Shown: in pieces, positions 1-9,794 of the stretch
Layout: each line of letters opens with the position of its first letter
How positions within the stretch are numbered: the first letter of the stretch is position 1
Assembly (NCBI RefSeq): GCF_002887595.1
Contig: NZ_PEBU01000002.1
Location: 496,001-560,000, forward strand
From: Bowmanella denitrificans
Lineage (GTDB): Bacteria > Pseudomonadota > Gammaproteobacteria > Enterobacterales > Alteromonadaceae
Direction of reading: 5' to 3'
Length of the DNA: 64,000 nt
Notes under the pieces: model-generated
Databases searched by the model: none
The model's input: the letters and a program-made list of their open reading frames with translations, nothing else
What the model was told of the DNA's origin: nothing
Translations under genes and position numbers: made by a program

Positions 1-424
1 GTGTATAGGGCTCAAGCTTGGTGACAATGCGAAAAGTCTGCCCATTGCCTTCAAAACCCCCATGCTTGCGCATCATATAGTTCAGTGCCATTTCGCCCCC
101 GTGGCCGAAGGGCGGGTGACCTATATCATGGGCCAGACAGAGTGTTTCGATCAGATTATCGTTAAGGTCCAACGCATGACTTTGCTGTGGGTACTTCTGC
201 CGCAGTTGGGATGCAATGCCATGGCCAATTTGTGCGGCCTCCAGCGAATGTGTTAAGCGGGTGCGATGAAAATCATTCACACCCACGCCAAGTACCTGCG
301 TTTTGGCCTGCAAACGGCGAAAAGCGGCAGAGTGCAACACCCGGGCTTTATCGCGCTGGAAGGCTGAGCGGTGGTCCCCCTGTCGTTCGGGTTGCATCTG
401 CTGTCTTGCAAGCCAGGGGGACAT
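1..424 (-). CDS. dGTPase-like HD-domain phosphohydrolase (partial, N-terminal part)
   Basis: The reading frame starts at ATG 424-422 on the minus strand and runs off the left edge, so only about 141 N-terminal residues are present. They contain an RRLQAKTQV segment, an RTRLTHSLE segment and [15 protein letters not shown], the HD metal-binding core typical of deoxyguanosinetriphosphate triphosphohydrolase-like proteins, which hydrolyse dNTPs to nucleosides and triphosphate. It lies just downstream of yfbR on the same strand with a 3-bp gap, so the two probably form a nucleotide-pool operon. The C-terminal half is not visible, so the subfamily (Dgt proper or the shorter dGTPase-like group) cannot be fixed. 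Confidence 0.88.
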   Translation of the reverse strand, partial: MSPWLARQQMQPERQGDHRSAFQRDKARVLHSAAFRRLQAKTQVLGVGVNDFHRTRLTHSLEAAQIGHGIASQLRQKYPQQSHALDLNDNLIETLCLAHDIGHPPFGHGGEMALNYMMRKHGGFEGNGQTFRIVTKLEPYT

Positions 425-427
425 AGA

Positions 428-1024
428 TTACTCCTGCGTGATTTCGTCCAGACTCAAAGAGAAACTGGGTACATAGGCCTCAAGGAAATAATTAACTTCC
501 TCTGATTGGTATTCCTGCAGAATTTTATCCAACCGTCGTTTTGCCAGTTCAAACTCATGGTTGCCGGCGGATAGCTCTTCAAGGGTTTTAAGGTAGGCGC
601 AAATAATATCGGCGGCCTTAATAATAAATCGCTCATCGTCGGTGTGATATTGCCCGTCAATTAACTGCGCGTAATCCTGGCGGAATGCATCGGGGGCCAT
701 TTCTATCAGCTTTTGCTCGGCGATTTGCTCAATCTTTTTGTATTCCTGCTGAATCGCCGGATTGTAATATTTCACCGGGGTAGGTAAGTCACCGGTCAGA
801 ACCTCCGATACATCGTGGAACATGGCCAGGGTGGCAATGCGAAAAGGGTCCAACTGGCCGCCATAAAACTTATTGCGGATCATGGCCAGGGCGTGGGCAA
901 CCATGGCCACCTGCAAGCTGTGCTCCTGCACATTTTCGGTACTGACATTGCGCATCAGCGGCCAGCGGTTAATCAGTTTCATGCGTGCTAAATGGGCGAA
1001 GAAGTGACTTTGCGGCACACTCAT
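428..1024 (-). CDS. yfbR: 5'-deoxynucleotidase YfbR
   Basis: This 198-residue cytoplasmic enzyme dephosphorylates deoxyribonucleoside 5'-monophosphates. It matches E. coli YfbR in length (199) and motifs. The HD-domain metal ligands are seen as EHS (His35), FHD (His70-Asp71) and a later AAD (Asp138); the [11 protein letters not shown] substrate loop follows the HD pair. Its ATG overlaps the alaA stop codon by 4 bp (ATGA), which implies translational coupling, and the alaA-yfbR order is the same as in E. coli. The dGTPase-like gene follows it, so three adjacent genes include two nucleotide phosphohydrolases. Confidence 0.95.
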   Translation of the reverse strand: MSVPQSHFFAHLARMKLINRWPLMRNVSTENVQEHSLQVAMVAHALAMIRNKFYGGQLDPFRIATLAMFHDVSEVLTGDLPTPVKYYNPAIQQEYKKIEQIAEQKLIEMAPDAFRQDYAQLIDGQYHTDDERFIIKAADIICAYLKTLEELSAGNHEFELAKRRLDKILQEYQSEEVNYFLEAYVPSFSLSLDEITQE

Positions 1025-2247
1025 TGACCATTTTCCTGACGATAACCAGCGAAGAAGCGTTCCACCTTGCCAAGGGCCGTTTGCAACTGGTCGGCGTGAG
1101 GTAAAAAGACCAGCCGGAAGTAGCAGCCCTCTTTAAGGTTAAAGGCGCTGCCGTGCACCAGCAATACTTTTTCCTGGCGCAGCAGGTCAAGAATCATTAA
1201 TTCATCATTGCTGATATTAAAACGCGTGGCATCCACCCTGGCGAAGCAGTACATGGCCCCCTTGGGTTTCACACAGGATATGCCGGGGATCTGCTCCAGT
1301 AAGCGCCAGGCCGTGTCCCTTTGCAGACGTAAACGGCCGTCGGCCTGTACCAGGTCATTAATACTCTGATATCCGCCAAGGGCAGTTTGTATGGCGTGCT
1401 GGCACGGCACATTGGCACACATCCGCATAGAGGCCAGCAAGTTCAGGCCTTCCATATAACTGCGCCCTAGCTTTTTATTGCCACTTAACAGCATCCAGCC
1501 GGCGCGAAAACCGGCCACCCGATAATTTTTCGACAGGCCGCTGAAGGTCACAAACAATAAATCGTCCGCTAAGGAGGCAATGCAGGTATGTCTGGCTTCG
1601 TCGTAAAGGATCTTGTCATAGATCTCGTCGCTGAAAATCACCAGACCGTGCGTACGGGCCAGTTCAATCACTTCCAGCAGCAGTTCTTTGCTGTATACCG
1701 CACCGGTAGGATTATTCGGGTTGATCATGACGATAGCCCGGGTATTCGGTGTGATTTTACTCTTTATATCCTGAATATCCGGAAACCAGCCGGCCTGCTC
1801 GTCGCAGCGATAATGTACTGGTGTGCCGGAAGAAAGCGTTACAGCGGCCGTCCAAAGTGGATAATCCGGAGAAGGCAGCAGAACTTCATCGCCGACATTC
1901 AGCAAAGCCTGCATGGCCATCACAATCAGTTCGCTGACGCCATTACCGATAAACACATCTTCAATATCAATGTTTTTGATATTCTGCTGCTGATAATACT
2001 GCATCACCGCCACGCGGGCAGAATATAGGCCTTTAGCATCGGCATAACCCTGTGCCGTAGGTAAATTGTGGATGACGTCTTTAAGAATATCGTCCGGCGC
2101 TTCAAAGCCGAAGGGCGCAGGGTTGCCGATATTCAGCTTTAACACCCTGTGTCCCTCATCCTCCAGCCTTTTTGCCTCGGCCAATACGGGGCCGCGGATG
2201 TCATAACATACGTCGTTGAGTTTGCTGGATTTTACAATCTGTTTCAT
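1021..2247 (-). CDS. alaA: Glutamate-pyruvate aminotransferase AlaA
   Basis: This 408-residue PLP-dependent class I aminotransferase makes alanine from pyruvate and glutamate. The PLP-binding lysine is Lys240 in [23 protein letters not shown] (Asn179) and SDEIYDK (Asp207, Tyr210) are the usual cofactor-ring contacts, and the N-terminal YDIRGP and LNIGNPAPF segments match the AlaA/YfbQ group. It is the first gene of the alaA-yfbR-dGTPase unit. The 200 bp upstream (2248-2447) are shared with the divergent LRAT-like gene and must carry both promoters; I could not place them with confidence. Confidence 0.95.
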   Translation of the reverse strand: MKQIVKSSKLNDVCYDIRGPVLAEAKRLEDEGHRVLKLNIGNPAPFGFEAPDDILKDVIHNLPTAQGYADAKGLYSARVAVMQYYQQQNIKNIDIEDVFIGNGVSELIVMAMQALLNVGDEVLLPSPDYPLWTAAVTLSSGTPVHYRCDEQAGWFPDIQDIKSKITPNTRAIVMINPNNPTGAVYSKELLLEVIELARTHGLVIFSDEIYDKILYDEARHTCIASLADDLLFVTFSGLSKNYRVAGFRAGWMLLSGNKKLGRSYMEGLNLLASMRMCANVPCQHAIQTALGGYQSINDLVQADGRLRLQRDTAWRLLEQIPGISCVKPKGAMYCFARVDATRFNISNDELMILDLLRQEKVLLVHGSAFNLKEGCYFRLVFLPHADQLQTALGKVERFFAGYRQENGQ

Positions 2248-2447
2248 GCACTGCTGGGGTTTGAAAAACGGCCCTACAGGGTAATACAGTCACCACCGTC
2301 TTGTCTGCATGGCTAAGGAGATATTTTGCTAAAAATATCCTGACCTTGAAGTTATGACACATCCCTTTACATTGCCGCGATTGGCGAAATCGCCACAGCC
2401 TGATAATTATTATCTGAAAAGCTTGTTCAGGCACTGGGAGTATAAGT

Positions 2448-2960
2448 ATGCCGATACCTTTGGTTTGGCTTGGTCTCGGACTTGGAGCGCTGGCGGCCGG
2501 GCGGAGTTTGCATAAAGCGTCACAGCAATCAGTACTGCACCACCCTGGTGATTTTACCCAGACGGTGATACCCCAAAACGGCGCGGTGGTGTGCTGCGGC
2601 GTCTTCGGTATTTTTGACCACACCGGTATCTGGATGGATGGCAGCATCATCGAACTAAATGGTAACGGCCTAGTAAGGGCTATTTCACCGCAGCGTTTTT
2701 TAGAAAATCGCAGTGGTGACCTGATTTACGTAGCCTGCGCTGACGATGGCACTGTGTTAGGGGACGAACAAACCGCCAGCAGAGCCGTTGCCAGAGTTTT
2801 TGAGTATGCTGACTACCATCTTTTGCGTAACAACTGCCACCGCTTTGTGCTGTCGTGCTGTGATCCTTTGGCTGAGCACATCACCTTATTTAGTGAGTTG
2901 AATCAAAATCTGACCCGCCACTATGCACGCCAGATAAGCTGGCGCCCAGCCTTAATATAA
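2448..2960 (+). CDS. LRAT-like (NlpC/P60-superfamily) protein with N-terminal hydrophobic segment
   Basis: This 170-residue protein has a hydrophobic stretch at residues 5-18 and then a permuted papain-like core. His58 lies in FDHTGIWMDG, followed by IIELNGNGLV, and the NNCH segment (Asn129, Cys130, His131) ends the core. A His-box upstream of an Asn-Cys pair is the arrangement of lecithin:retinol acyltransferase (LRAT)-type proteins within the NlpC/P60 superfamily, where Cys is the nucleophile and an acyl-enzyme forms. The substrate is unknown. The ATG is preceded by a GGGAG ribosome-binding site at about 2436. It stands alone, divergent from alaA. It could be a lipid acyltransferase or amidase, or a peptidase-like protein; the LRAT assignment rests only on motif order. 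Confidence 0.7.
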   Translation: MPIPLVWLGLGLGALAAGRSLHKASQQSVLHHPGDFTQTVIPQNGAVVCCGVFGIFDHTGIWMDGSIIELNGNGLVRAISPQRFLENRSGDLIYVACADDGTVLGDEQTASRAVARVFEYADYHLLRNNCHRFVLSCCDPLAEHITLFSELNQNLTRHYARQISWRPALI

Positions 2961-3173
2961 CACGTCGGAAACAGGTTGAGCTTGATAGAATCAACCCTCA
3001 AAACATCAACAAGCCTCATAGGTATAAGTTCTAAAAAATATTTTCTGAGACTAGTTTTATATAACTACGGGCAGATTGGATTATGTCTGCATAAGCTAAA
3101 GATGGGCCGCTTGCCGATTATTAAGGTCAGGTCCACTTTGTGCGCAGAAGAAAAAGCCATCCCCGGAGGTGTT

Positions 3174-3968
3174 ATGTCTCATTCATTTAAAGAAACTCCC
3201 CACAATGCGATTACCGACAGTGGTATTGCCAGGGTCATTCCTTGTAAGGAGCTGGATTTGGGCGACCCGCTCAAATGGCTGGCCCTGGGCTGGCGGGATT
3301 TGGTCAGGGCACCGTTACTCACCGCATTCTACGGATTGATCTTTGCAGCCATTCCCTGGCTGATTACTTATTTGGTCAACCTGACTGGCTGGCACCTGGT
3401 GATACTGCCGTCCATCGTATGCTTTATGCTGATTGGTCCCTTTCTGGCGGCAGGTTTATATGATGTCAGTTGGGAGCTTGAGAAGGGCCATAAACCGTCG
3501 TTGTGGCACAGCATTAAAGCCATCAAGCGTAATGCTGTAAATGAATGGGCGTTTGGTATCTTGCTGCTGGTACTGATGATCTTCTGGCTCAGGGTGGCAT
3601 CTATTATTCATGCTCTGTATCCCCCTTATCTGGAGGACAATCTGGAAAACCTGTTACCTTTTCTAGCCTTAGGTACCGTGGTGGGAGCTGGCTTTACCAT
3701 GCTGGTATTTTTTATCAGCGTATTTACCCAACCCGTGCTGATGGAAAGGCGCATAGACCTGGCATCTGCGGTACTGACCAGCATGAATGTAGTCTGGACC
3801 AACAAGTTGCCAATGATGATTTGGGGGTTGATTATCGCCACAGCGGTTGGCATAGGTTTTGTGACCGGTTTTGCCGCTTTTGTGATTTTAATGCCGCTGA
3901 TTGGCTACGCCACCTGGCATGGTTATATCGATAGTATTGAGTTAAAGCGAGAGCGCCATTACGAATAA
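3174..3968 (+). CDS. DUF2189-family integral membrane protein
   Basis: The protein has 264 residues when started at ATG 3174, which has a GGAGGT ribosome-binding site at 3165-3170. The frame is open farther upstream, but that part is not protein-like. After a polar N-terminus containing IPCKELDLGDPLKWLALGWRD come about six hydrophobic segments, the first near residues 47-68. The GWRDL start of the membrane part and the SWELEKGHKP loop fit the DUF2189 family, predicted inner-membrane proteins with no known function. It is convergent with yfaE, with only 22 bp between the two stops, and shows no operon partner. Confidence 0.8.
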   Translation: MSHSFKETPHNAITDSGIARVIPCKELDLGDPLKWLALGWRDLVRAPLLTAFYGLIFAAIPWLITYLVNLTGWHLVILPSIVCFMLIGPFLAAGLYDVSWELEKGHKPSLWHSIKAIKRNAVNEWAFGILLLVLMIFWLRVASIIHALYPPYLEDNLENLLPFLALGTVVGAGFTMLVFFISVFTQPVLMERRIDLASAVLTSMNVVWTNKLPMMIWGLIIATAVGIGFVTGFAAFVILMPLIGYATWHGYIDSIELKRERHYE

Positions 3969-3990
3969 GGCAGCACTGTGCACTGGCCAA

Positions 3991-4260
3991 TCAGCCGCCT
4001 AGTTTCAGTTTCAGGTCGGACTTAGCCACGCAGCAGCAAGGCAGTATTTCATCGTCATCAATAAAGGCCAGGGGATCGGTAAGGTAATCCACCTGGCCTT
4101 CAATCAATTTAGTGCGACATGCGCCGCAGAAGCCTTCTCGGCATTGAAAATGAACCTCCACCTGATGTGCTTCAAGACTCTCTAACAGCGTTTTGTCTTT
4201 AAGGCAGGCCAGGCGGGTCTGATCATCCAAATGGATTATAAACAGATCGTCCATTTTCAT
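3991..4260 (-). CDS. yfaE: 2Fe-2S ferredoxin maintaining the class Ia ribonucleotide reductase cofactor
   Basis: This 89-residue plant-type ferredoxin supplies electrons to assemble or repair the diferric-tyrosyl cofactor of NrdB. Cysteines are spaced CREGFCGAC, with a further CC pair near the C-terminus, giving the C-x4-C-x2-C...C cluster motif. A longer frame opens at 4326, but it would overlap the end of nrdB. ATG at 4260, 10 bp after the nrdB stop, gives the normal family length; ATG 4254 is also possible. It is the last gene of nrdA-nrdB-yfaE, the same order as in E. coli. Confidence 0.92.
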   Translation of the reverse strand: MKMDDLFIIHLDDQTRLACLKDKTLLESLEAHQVEVHFQCREGFCGACRTKLIEGQVDYLTDPLAFIDDDEILPCCCVAKSDLKLKLGG

Positions 4261-4270
4261 TGGCAGAACA

Positions 4271-5401
4271 TCAGAGGTCGAAATCTCCGAAGTCATCGCC
4301 GCTGACTTCCGAGTCGATTTGTCCAACCAAATATGAACTGATTTCTGATTCCTGAGGCGCCACTTGCACGTTATCTGAATTAAGGTAATTGTTCATCCAG
4401 GGCAGGGGGTTGGACTTCACTTCAAATGGTGTATCCAGACCAATGGCGGCCATACGGTGGTTGGCAATAAACTCCACATACTGACAAAGAATATCTTTAT
4501 TCAGGCCAATCATGGAACCATGCTGGAACAGATAGGTTGCCCACTGTTTCTCCTGCTCCACCGCATTCATAAAGATTGCCCTGGCCTCGTCGTGGCACTC
4601 TTCGGCAATGCTGGCCATTTCCGGGTCGTCTTTGCCCTTAGCCCACAGATTCAGAATGTGCTGGGTTGAACTTAAGTGCAGCGCTTCGTCTCTGGCAATC
4701 AGGCGGATGATCTTCGAGTTGCCTTCCATCAGCTCCCGCTCGGCGAAGGCAAAAGTGCAGGCGAAAGATACGTAAAAGCGGATAGCTTCCAATGCATTGA
4801 CCGAATTCATACACAGGAATAACTTTTTCTTTAATTCGCGCTGGTTAATGGTCACCGTCTGGCCATCTACCAAATGCACACCTTCTCCCTGGGTTTGCCA
4901 GACCTGAGTGGCAAAGATCAGATCATCATAGTATTTGGAAATATCGGTAGCCCGACGTTTGATTTCCTCATTCAGCACGATGTCCTCAAACACGGCACTG
5001 GGGTCGGCAAACAGGTTACGCAATATATGGGTATATGAGCGTGAATGAATGGTCTCAAAGAAAGACCAGGTTTCAACCCAGGTTTCCAACTCTGGTAACG
5101 AGACGATAGGCAAAAACGCAATATTCGGGCTGCGACCTTGAACAGAATCCAGCAGGGTCTGGTATTTAAGGTTGGAGATGAAAATATGCTTTTCCGGCTC
5201 GCTGAGCTTCTGGAAATCCACCCTGTCTTTGCTGACGTCCACTTCTTCTGGGCGCCAGAAAAAGCTGATTTGTTTCTCAATCAATTTTTCGAAGATCTGG
5301 TGTTTTTGCTGGTCGTAGCGCGCCACATTCACCGGATTGCCAAAAAACATCGGCTCGACAAGGGGATTGGTACTTTGCTGGTTAAAGGTGGTGTATTTCA
5401 T
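4271..5401 (-). CDS. nrdB: Class Ia ribonucleoside-diphosphate reductase, beta subunit
   Basis: This 376-residue radical-generating subunit has exactly the length of E. coli NrdB. It starts at ATG 5401 (MKYTTFNQQ); five extra upstream codons are open but unneeded. The tyrosyl-radical residue lies in [13 protein letters not shown] (Tyr122 in E. coli numbering). Iron ligands are in [17 protein letters not shown] and [10 protein letters not shown]. The C-terminal [12 protein letters not shown] tail matches the segment that docks on NrdA. It follows nrdA with a 59-bp gap that holds a strong hairpin, and precedes yfaE. Confidence 0.98.
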   Translation of the reverse strand: MKYTTFNQQSTNPLVEPMFFGNPVNVARYDQQKHQIFEKLIEKQISFFWRPEEVDVSKDRVDFQKLSEPEKHIFISNLKYQTLLDSVQGRSPNIAFLPIVSLPELETWVETWSFFETIHSRSYTHILRNLFADPSAVFEDIVLNEEIKRRATDISKYYDDLIFATQVWQTQGEGVHLVDGQTVTINQRELKKKLFLCMNSVNALEAIRFYVSFACTFAFAERELMEGNSKIIRLIARDEALHLSSTQHILNLWAKGKDDPEMASIAEECHDEARAIFMNAVEQEKQWATYLFQHGSMIGLNKDILCQYVEFIANHRMAAIGLDTPFEVKSNPLPWMNNYLNSDNVQVAPQESEISSYLVGQIDSEVSGDDFGDFDL

Positions 5402-5432
5402 TGGCTCAAGTTTCAACGGTTGTTTAGCGCAA

Positions 5433-5453
5433 AGGCCGGTCTGGGACCGGCCT
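5433..5453 (-). other. Intergenic hairpin between nrdA and nrdB
   Basis: A perfect 9-bp GC-rich inverted repeat (AGGCCGGTC / GACCGGCCT, 3-nt loop) lies in the 59-bp gap between the nrdA stop and nrdB start. On the minus-strand transcript it is followed by only a short U-poor stretch, so it is more likely an mRNA-processing or partial-attenuation element than a full terminator. Confidence 0.6.
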
Positions 5454-5460
5454 ATTATGA

Positions 5461-7776
5461 TTATATTTTGCAGGCGCCGCCGGCGCAGTCGTCATCTTCT
5501 TCGACCACGGCTTCCACTACAGGTTGCCGTTTGCTGACAGTCAGCTCTTCCTGGGTGTCTGCAGCACCATCACGGGTATTATGATAGTAAAGCGTCTTAA
5601 CCCCCAGTTTGTAAGCAGTAAGAAGATCTTTAAGCAACAGTTTCATTGGAACTTTGCCACCTTCGTATTTGCCTGGGTCATAGCTGGTATTGGCAGAGAT
5701 GGTCTGATCGACAAATTTCTGCATAATGGCGACCAGTTGCAAATAACCGTCGTTGGAGGGGATGTCCCACAGCAGCTCATACTGTTCACGCAAGCGTTCG
5801 TATTCCGGTACCACTTGCTTAAGTACACCGTCTTTACTGGATTTAACGCTGATATGACCACGAGGCGGCTCAATGCCGTTCGTCGCATTGGAAATCTGCG
5901 AAGAAGTCTCAGAGGGCATCAGGGCTGACAATGTGCTGTTACGCAGGCCGAACTCCTTGATATCCGCACGCAGCGCTTCCCAGTCGTATTGCAGCGGCTC
6001 ATTGCACACTGCATCCAAATCCTTTTTGTAGCTGTCGATAGGCAGGATGCCTTTGGCATAAGTGGTTTCGTTAAACTTCGGACATGCGCCTTTTTCCTTC
6101 GCCAGTCCCACTGAAGCCTTAAGCAGGTAGTACTGAATCGCTTCAAAGGCTCTGTGCACTAGGCCATTGGCGCTGCCGTCGGAATATCGCACTCCGTGCT
6201 TGGCCAGATAGTAGGCAAAGTTGATGACCCCTACACCCAGTGTACGGCGGCCCATGGTGGCGTTATATGCTGCAGGTACTGGGTAGTCCTGATAATCCAG
6301 CAAACTGTCCAGTGCGCGTACGGCTAAATCCGATAGCTCACCCAGCTCATCCAGGTTTTCGATGGCACCCAGATTAAAGGCCGACAGGGTACATAGCGCA
6401 ATTTCGCCATTTTCGTCGTTCACATGCTCCAATGGCTTGGTTGGCAAGGCGATTTCAAGACACAAATTGCTTTGACGTACCGGGGCCACAGTCGGGTCAA
6501 ATGGGCTGTGGGTATTGCAGTGGTCAACGTTTTGCAGATAGATGCGGCCAGTACTGGCACGCTCTTGCATAAACAGACTGAAAAGCTCGATGGCTTTGAC
6601 CTGCTTCTTACGTATGGCAGGGTCCTGCTCGTACTGGGTATAAAGCGTTTCAAACTTGTCCTGATCAGCAAAGAAAGCATCATACAAGCCCGGTACATCC
6701 GAGGGGCTGAACAGGGTGATGTGCTCATCTTTAATCAGGCGCTGATACATCAGCTTGTTAAACTGCACTCCATAGTCCAGGTGACGGACTCGGTTTTCTT
6801 CCACACCACGGTTATTTTTCAATACCAGCAGGGACTCGACTTCCAAATGCCACAACGGGTAGAACAAGGTTGCTGCACCACCACGCACACCGCCTTGCGA
6901 GCAACTCTTTACCGCGGTCTGGAAATATTTATAGAACGGCAAGCAACCGGTGTGGAAGGCTTCGCCACCCCGGATGGGGCTCCCCAAAGCTCGAATACGG
7001 CCGGCATTAATGCCAATGCCTGCACGTTGGCTCACATACTTAACGATGGCGCTGGCGGTGGCGTTGATAGAATCCAGGCTGTCGCCACACTCGATTAATA
7101 CGCAGGAGCTGAACTGACGCGTCGGCGTGCGCACCCCGGACATGATCGGGGTCGGCAACGAAATCTTAAATTTGGAGACGGCATCATAAAAACGCTGGAT
7201 ATAATCCATGCGTGTTTGTTTTGGATAATTGGCAAACAAGCAGGCGGCAACCAGCATATACAGGAACTGCGCGCTTTCATAAATCTCGCCGGTAACCCGG
7301 TTTTGAACCAGATATTTACCTTCCAGTTGCTTCACGGCAGCATAGCTGAAATCCATATCACGCCAGTGATCAAGATAGGCGTCCATTTGTTCAAATTCAG
7401 CCTGGCTGTAGTCTTCCAGTAGATGCTTATCGTACTTGCCCATGTCCACCATGCGTGCAACATGGCTATATAAAGCCGGCGGCTCAAACTGTCCGTACGC
7501 TTTTTTACGCAAATGGAAAATGGCCAGTCGGGCGGCCAGGTATTGATAATCTGGACTGTCCTTGGAGATCAGGTCTGCGGCAGATTTAATCAAAGTCTCG
7601 TGGATATCAGAGGTTTTGATGCCGTCGTAAAACTGGATGTGAGCCTTTATCTCCACCTGGGACACAGATACATTGTTCAGGCCCTTGGCAGCCCAGGTAA
7701 TGACTTTATGGATCTTGTCGAGATCGATAGGCTCTTTTTCGCCGGAGCGTTTGGTAACGAGAAGCGTATTGTTCAT
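5461..7776 (-). CDS. nrdA: Class Ia ribonucleoside-diphosphate reductase, alpha subunit
   Basis: This 771-residue catalytic subunit reduces ribonucleoside diphosphates to deoxy forms. It starts at ATG 7776 ([10 protein letters not shown]), which matches the E. coli start; the open frame upstream to 7893 is not protein-like. An ATP-cone is at about residues 5-95. The active-site cysteine pair partner lies in SSCVLIECG, the Asn-Cys-Glu triad in SNLCLEI, and the second redox Cys in [11 protein letters not shown]. The C-terminal CAGGAC pair passes electrons from thioredoxin or glutaredoxin. It is the first gene of nrdA-nrdB-yfaE, with a likely NrdR operator pair about 315-360 bp upstream. Confidence 0.98.
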   Translation of the reverse strand: MNNTLLVTKRSGEKEPIDLDKIHKVITWAAKGLNNVSVSQVEIKAHIQFYDGIKTSDIHETLIKSAADLISKDSPDYQYLAARLAIFHLRKKAYGQFEPPALYSHVARMVDMGKYDKHLLEDYSQAEFEQMDAYLDHWRDMDFSYAAVKQLEGKYLVQNRVTGEIYESAQFLYMLVAACLFANYPKQTRMDYIQRFYDAVSKFKISLPTPIMSGVRTPTRQFSSCVLIECGDSLDSINATASAIVKYVSQRAGIGINAGRIRALGSPIRGGEAFHTGCLPFYKYFQTAVKSCSQGGVRGGAATLFYPLWHLEVESLLVLKNNRGVEENRVRHLDYGVQFNKLMYQRLIKDEHITLFSPSDVPGLYDAFFADQDKFETLYTQYEQDPAIRKKQVKAIELFSLFMQERASTGRIYLQNVDHCNTHSPFDPTVAPVRQSNLCLEIALPTKPLEHVNDENGEIALCTLSAFNLGAIENLDELGELSDLAVRALDSLLDYQDYPVPAAYNATMGRRTLGVGVINFAYYLAKHGVRYSDGSANGLVHRAFEAIQYYLLKASVGLAKEKGACPKFNETTYAKGILPIDSYKKDLDAVCNEPLQYDWEALRADIKEFGLRNSTLSALMPSETSSQISNATNGIEPPRGHISVKSSKDGVLKQVVPEYERLREQYELLWDIPSNDGYLQLVAIMQKFVDQTISANTSYDPGKYEGGKVPMKLLLKDLLTAYKLGVKTLYYHNTRDGAADTQEELTVSKRQPVVEAVVEEDDDCAGGACKI

Positions 7777-8124
7777 GCCGATAGCCGTCTTATTGTTATC
7801 AAAATTAGCGCAAATTGCCCGCAAACAAGCCCTTGTCTGCGGGACAGAAAAACTGCGAATCTTTGCCTTAGCAAGCCGTTCGCTTTGGCACAAGATAGTG
7901 AGGTTTTAGCCTTTATGCAACCCAATATCTGGTGGTTTAATGGCCGAACAGAAGGCGCTGGATAATGAGGTTAGTGTCGACTCACCGAAGAGTCACCATC
8001 AAGACTTCGGTGATAGGAATGCAAGGAAAATTTAGATCATTTTAAAGCAGATAAATTTTTTATTTCTTAAATGTGGCGCCGTTATTATTTAACGACATAT
8101 GGTGTTTGTGTTGCACAAAAAATA
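7777..8124 (-). other. nrdA upstream region without a gene
   Basis: This 348-bp gap lies between mupP (minus) and nrdA (minus). Open frames reading plus strand here have no protein character. It contains the probable NrdR boxes at its far end and an A/T-rich stretch around 8035-8070, and so should hold the nrdA promoter and a long leader. No RNA gene was recognised. Confidence 0.5.
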
Positions 8125-8137
8125 CTAGATCTTGTGT
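8090..8137 (-). promoter_or_regulatory. Probable tandem NrdR box pair upstream of nrdA
   Basis: The 16-mer at 8122-8137 (atactagatcttgtgt) matches the known NrdR consensus acaCwAtATaTwGtgt at 13 of 16 positions. A weaker one at 8090-8105 (taacgacatatggtgt) matches at 11. The two are separated by 16 bp, a start-to-start distance of 32 bp or about three helical turns. This is the spacing known for paired NrdR boxes upstream of ribonucleotide reductase operons, where the ATP-cone repressor NrdR binds. The right box overlaps the last codons of the mupP-like gene. The assignment is inferred from sequence only. Confidence 0.6.
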
Positions 8138-8793
8138 TTGAACCTGTTGGATATTTCAACTGGGTGAGCGATGCGTTGGTCTACCTGCCAATGTTGCGGT
8201 TGTTCACTGGGGCAGATATAGCCATATTCGGCCAGTACAGCCTGCATACCAGCGGATTTGGCTGCCAGCATGTCACGTTCTGCGTCACCCACATACCAGC
8301 TATGCGGCAACGCCAGGTTTAGCTGATTGGCGGCATGGAAGAGCGGTTTGGGGCTGGGTTTTCTATCTGTCAGCGTATCCCCACATACCAGTACAGCGGC
8401 TTTTTGTAATAGTGGAAACTGTTCTAACAGGGGCAGTGTCAGGTGTGTTGGCTTGTTGGTCACAATACCCCAGGGGATATTGTTGTCATTGAGCCATAAT
8501 AGCAATGCCTCAATGCCGTCAAACAAGCAGGTATGCTGGCACAAGGTGTTACGGTAATGGTGTAAAAAGCGTTGGCGCAGTGCTTCGAACTCGCCATCAT
8601 TGCGACAAATTGCGAAACCCAATTTCAGCATGCCCATAGCGCCATGAGAAGCAATAGGCCGATATGACTGATAGCTTTGCTGGACACGACCTTCTTCAGC
8701 AAGCAACATATTTAATGCATTGCCCATATCTCTGGCGGTATCCAGCAGAGTACCGTCCAGATCAAACAGCAATCCTGCCCGGGGTTTAGTCAT
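8125..8793 (-). CDS. mupP: HAD-family phosphatase, MupP-like (N-acetylmuramic acid 6-phosphate phosphatase) or Gph
   Basis: This 222-residue haloacid-dehalogenase hydrolase has motif [10 protein letters not shown], motif II VTNKP, motif III Lys in TDRKPSPKP and motif [10 protein letters not shown]. Such proteins are often called phosphoglycolate phosphatase. The C-terminal [15 protein letters not shown] followed by a HPVEI segment, and the position directly after ubiG, are as in Pseudomonas MupP, which dephosphorylates N-acetylmuramate 6-phosphate in peptidoglycan recycling. Its ATG overlaps the ubiG stop region by 8 bp, so it is translationally coupled to ubiG. The enzyme family is certain; the exact substrate is inferred. 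Confidence 0.7.
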   Translation of the reverse strand: MTKPRAGLLFDLDGTLLDTARDMGNALNMLLAEEGRVQQSYQSYRPIASHGAMGMLKLGFAICRNDGEFEALRQRFLHHYRNTLCQHTCLFDGIEALLLWLNDNNIPWGIVTNKPTHLTLPLLEQFPLLQKAAVLVCGDTLTDRKPSPKPLFHAANQLNLALPHSWYVGDAERDMLAAKSAGMQAVLAEYGYICPSEQPQHWQVDQRIAHPVEISNRFKHKI

Positions 8794-9526
8794 TTTCCGG
8801 CCGGTGGCAATGCAGCAGGTAATTCACATCCACATTGCTATTAGATAAATAGTACTGACCGCTAAGCGGGTTAAGGTGCAGTCCTTGAATATGACGGCAC
8901 AGCAGGGGGGTGTTATCTATCCATTGCATCAGTTCAGAAGGGCGGATGAATTTACTGTGTTGATGCGTGCCTTTGGGCACCAGACCCAACACGTATTCAG
9001 CTCCCACAATGGCCATCAAGTAAGACTTAAGGTTGCGGTTCAAGGTCGAGAAGAATATCTGCCCACCAGGCTTAACCAGTTTCGCACACGAGCGCACGAT
9101 GGACTCGGGATCCGGCACATGCTCCAGCATTTCCATGCAAGTCACTACATCAAACTGACCCGCCCGTGCCTCGCTGAAAGCTTCAACCGTGATTAGCTGA
9201 TAGTCAACATTAATGCCAGACTCCAAACCATGTAATCTGGCTACTTCCAGTGAGTCTTTGGCCATATCGATACCGGTGACATTGGCCCCCATTTTTGCCA
9301 TGCTTTCAGCCAAAATACCGCCACCACAGCCGACATCTAAAACATTCTTACCAAATAATCCCTGGCAATGCTGGGCGATAAAATCCAGACGCAAGGGATT
9401 GATTTGATGCAGAGGTTTAAATTCGCCCTCCAGATCCCACCATCGACTGGCCAGGGCAGAAAACTTGGCAATTTCCTGTTCATCTACATTGTCGTGGTGG
9501 TTTTGCTGGATGAGTGTTTGTGACAT
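8786..9526 (-). CDS. ubiG: Ubiquinone biosynthesis O-methyltransferase UbiG
   Basis: This 246-residue SAM-dependent methyltransferase performs both O-methylations of ubiquinone synthesis. The N-terminal [19 protein letters not shown] segment is typical of UbiG, and the SAM-binding motif I is [26 protein letters not shown] and [11 protein letters not shown] are post-motifs of the family. It is transcribed divergently from gyrA, as in E. coli and Pseudomonas, and overlaps the mupP-like gene downstream. Confidence 0.97.
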   Translation of the reverse strand: MSQTLIQQNHHDNVDEQEIAKFSALASRWWDLEGEFKPLHQINPLRLDFIAQHCQGLFGKNVLDVGCGGGILAESMAKMGANVTGIDMAKDSLEVARLHGLESGINVDYQLITVEAFSEARAGQFDVVTCMEMLEHVPDPESIVRSCAKLVKPGGQIFFSTLNRNLKSYLMAIVGAEYVLGLVPKGTHQHSKFIRPSELMQWIDNTPLLCRHIQGLHLNPLSGQYYLSNSNVDVNYLLHCHRPEND

Positions 9527-9536
9527 GAGTATGGCT

Positions 9537-9566
9537 TTGTTTTGAAAAACTGCGGCCTAGTATAAT
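9537..9566 (+). promoter_or_regulatory. Candidate sigma-70 promoter for gyrA
   Basis: A TTGTTT hexamer at 9537-9542 and a perfect TATAAT at 9561-9566 are separated by 18 bp, pointing towards gyrA. It would give a leader of about 220 nt. The -35 element is only four of six and no experimental support exists. Confidence 0.4.
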
Positions 9567-9794
9567 CAGCTCATTGCCGAACACCAACGCTGTTTTATAA
9601 CAATGGCCTCAGGCTGGTGCGAATGCCGTTTATATGAGCAAGCTGCGGCTGTTTATTTGTTTATTTAAGTGGTAGGATTGTGCGGTTAATAAACCTCTAA
9701 TAAAGCTTGAATTCCCGGGTTCTGACTGATTTTTTGATGTTCAGTGTAAACCCGAATGGGAAGACGTAGATTAAAGAAGGGAACAGGGCTGTAT

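Noticed and set aside
1588-2028. 146-codon plus-strand frame inside alaA
   Set aside because: Antisense to a complete and well-recognised aminotransferase.
2976-3173. N-terminal extension of the DUF2189 protein
   Set aside because: Begins at TTG without a ribosome-binding site, and ATG 3174 has a strong one; the extension does not look conserved.
7513-7965. 150-codon plus-strand frame over the nrdA start and leader
   Set aside because: Most of it is antisense to nrdA; the part in the leader has no recognisable protein character.
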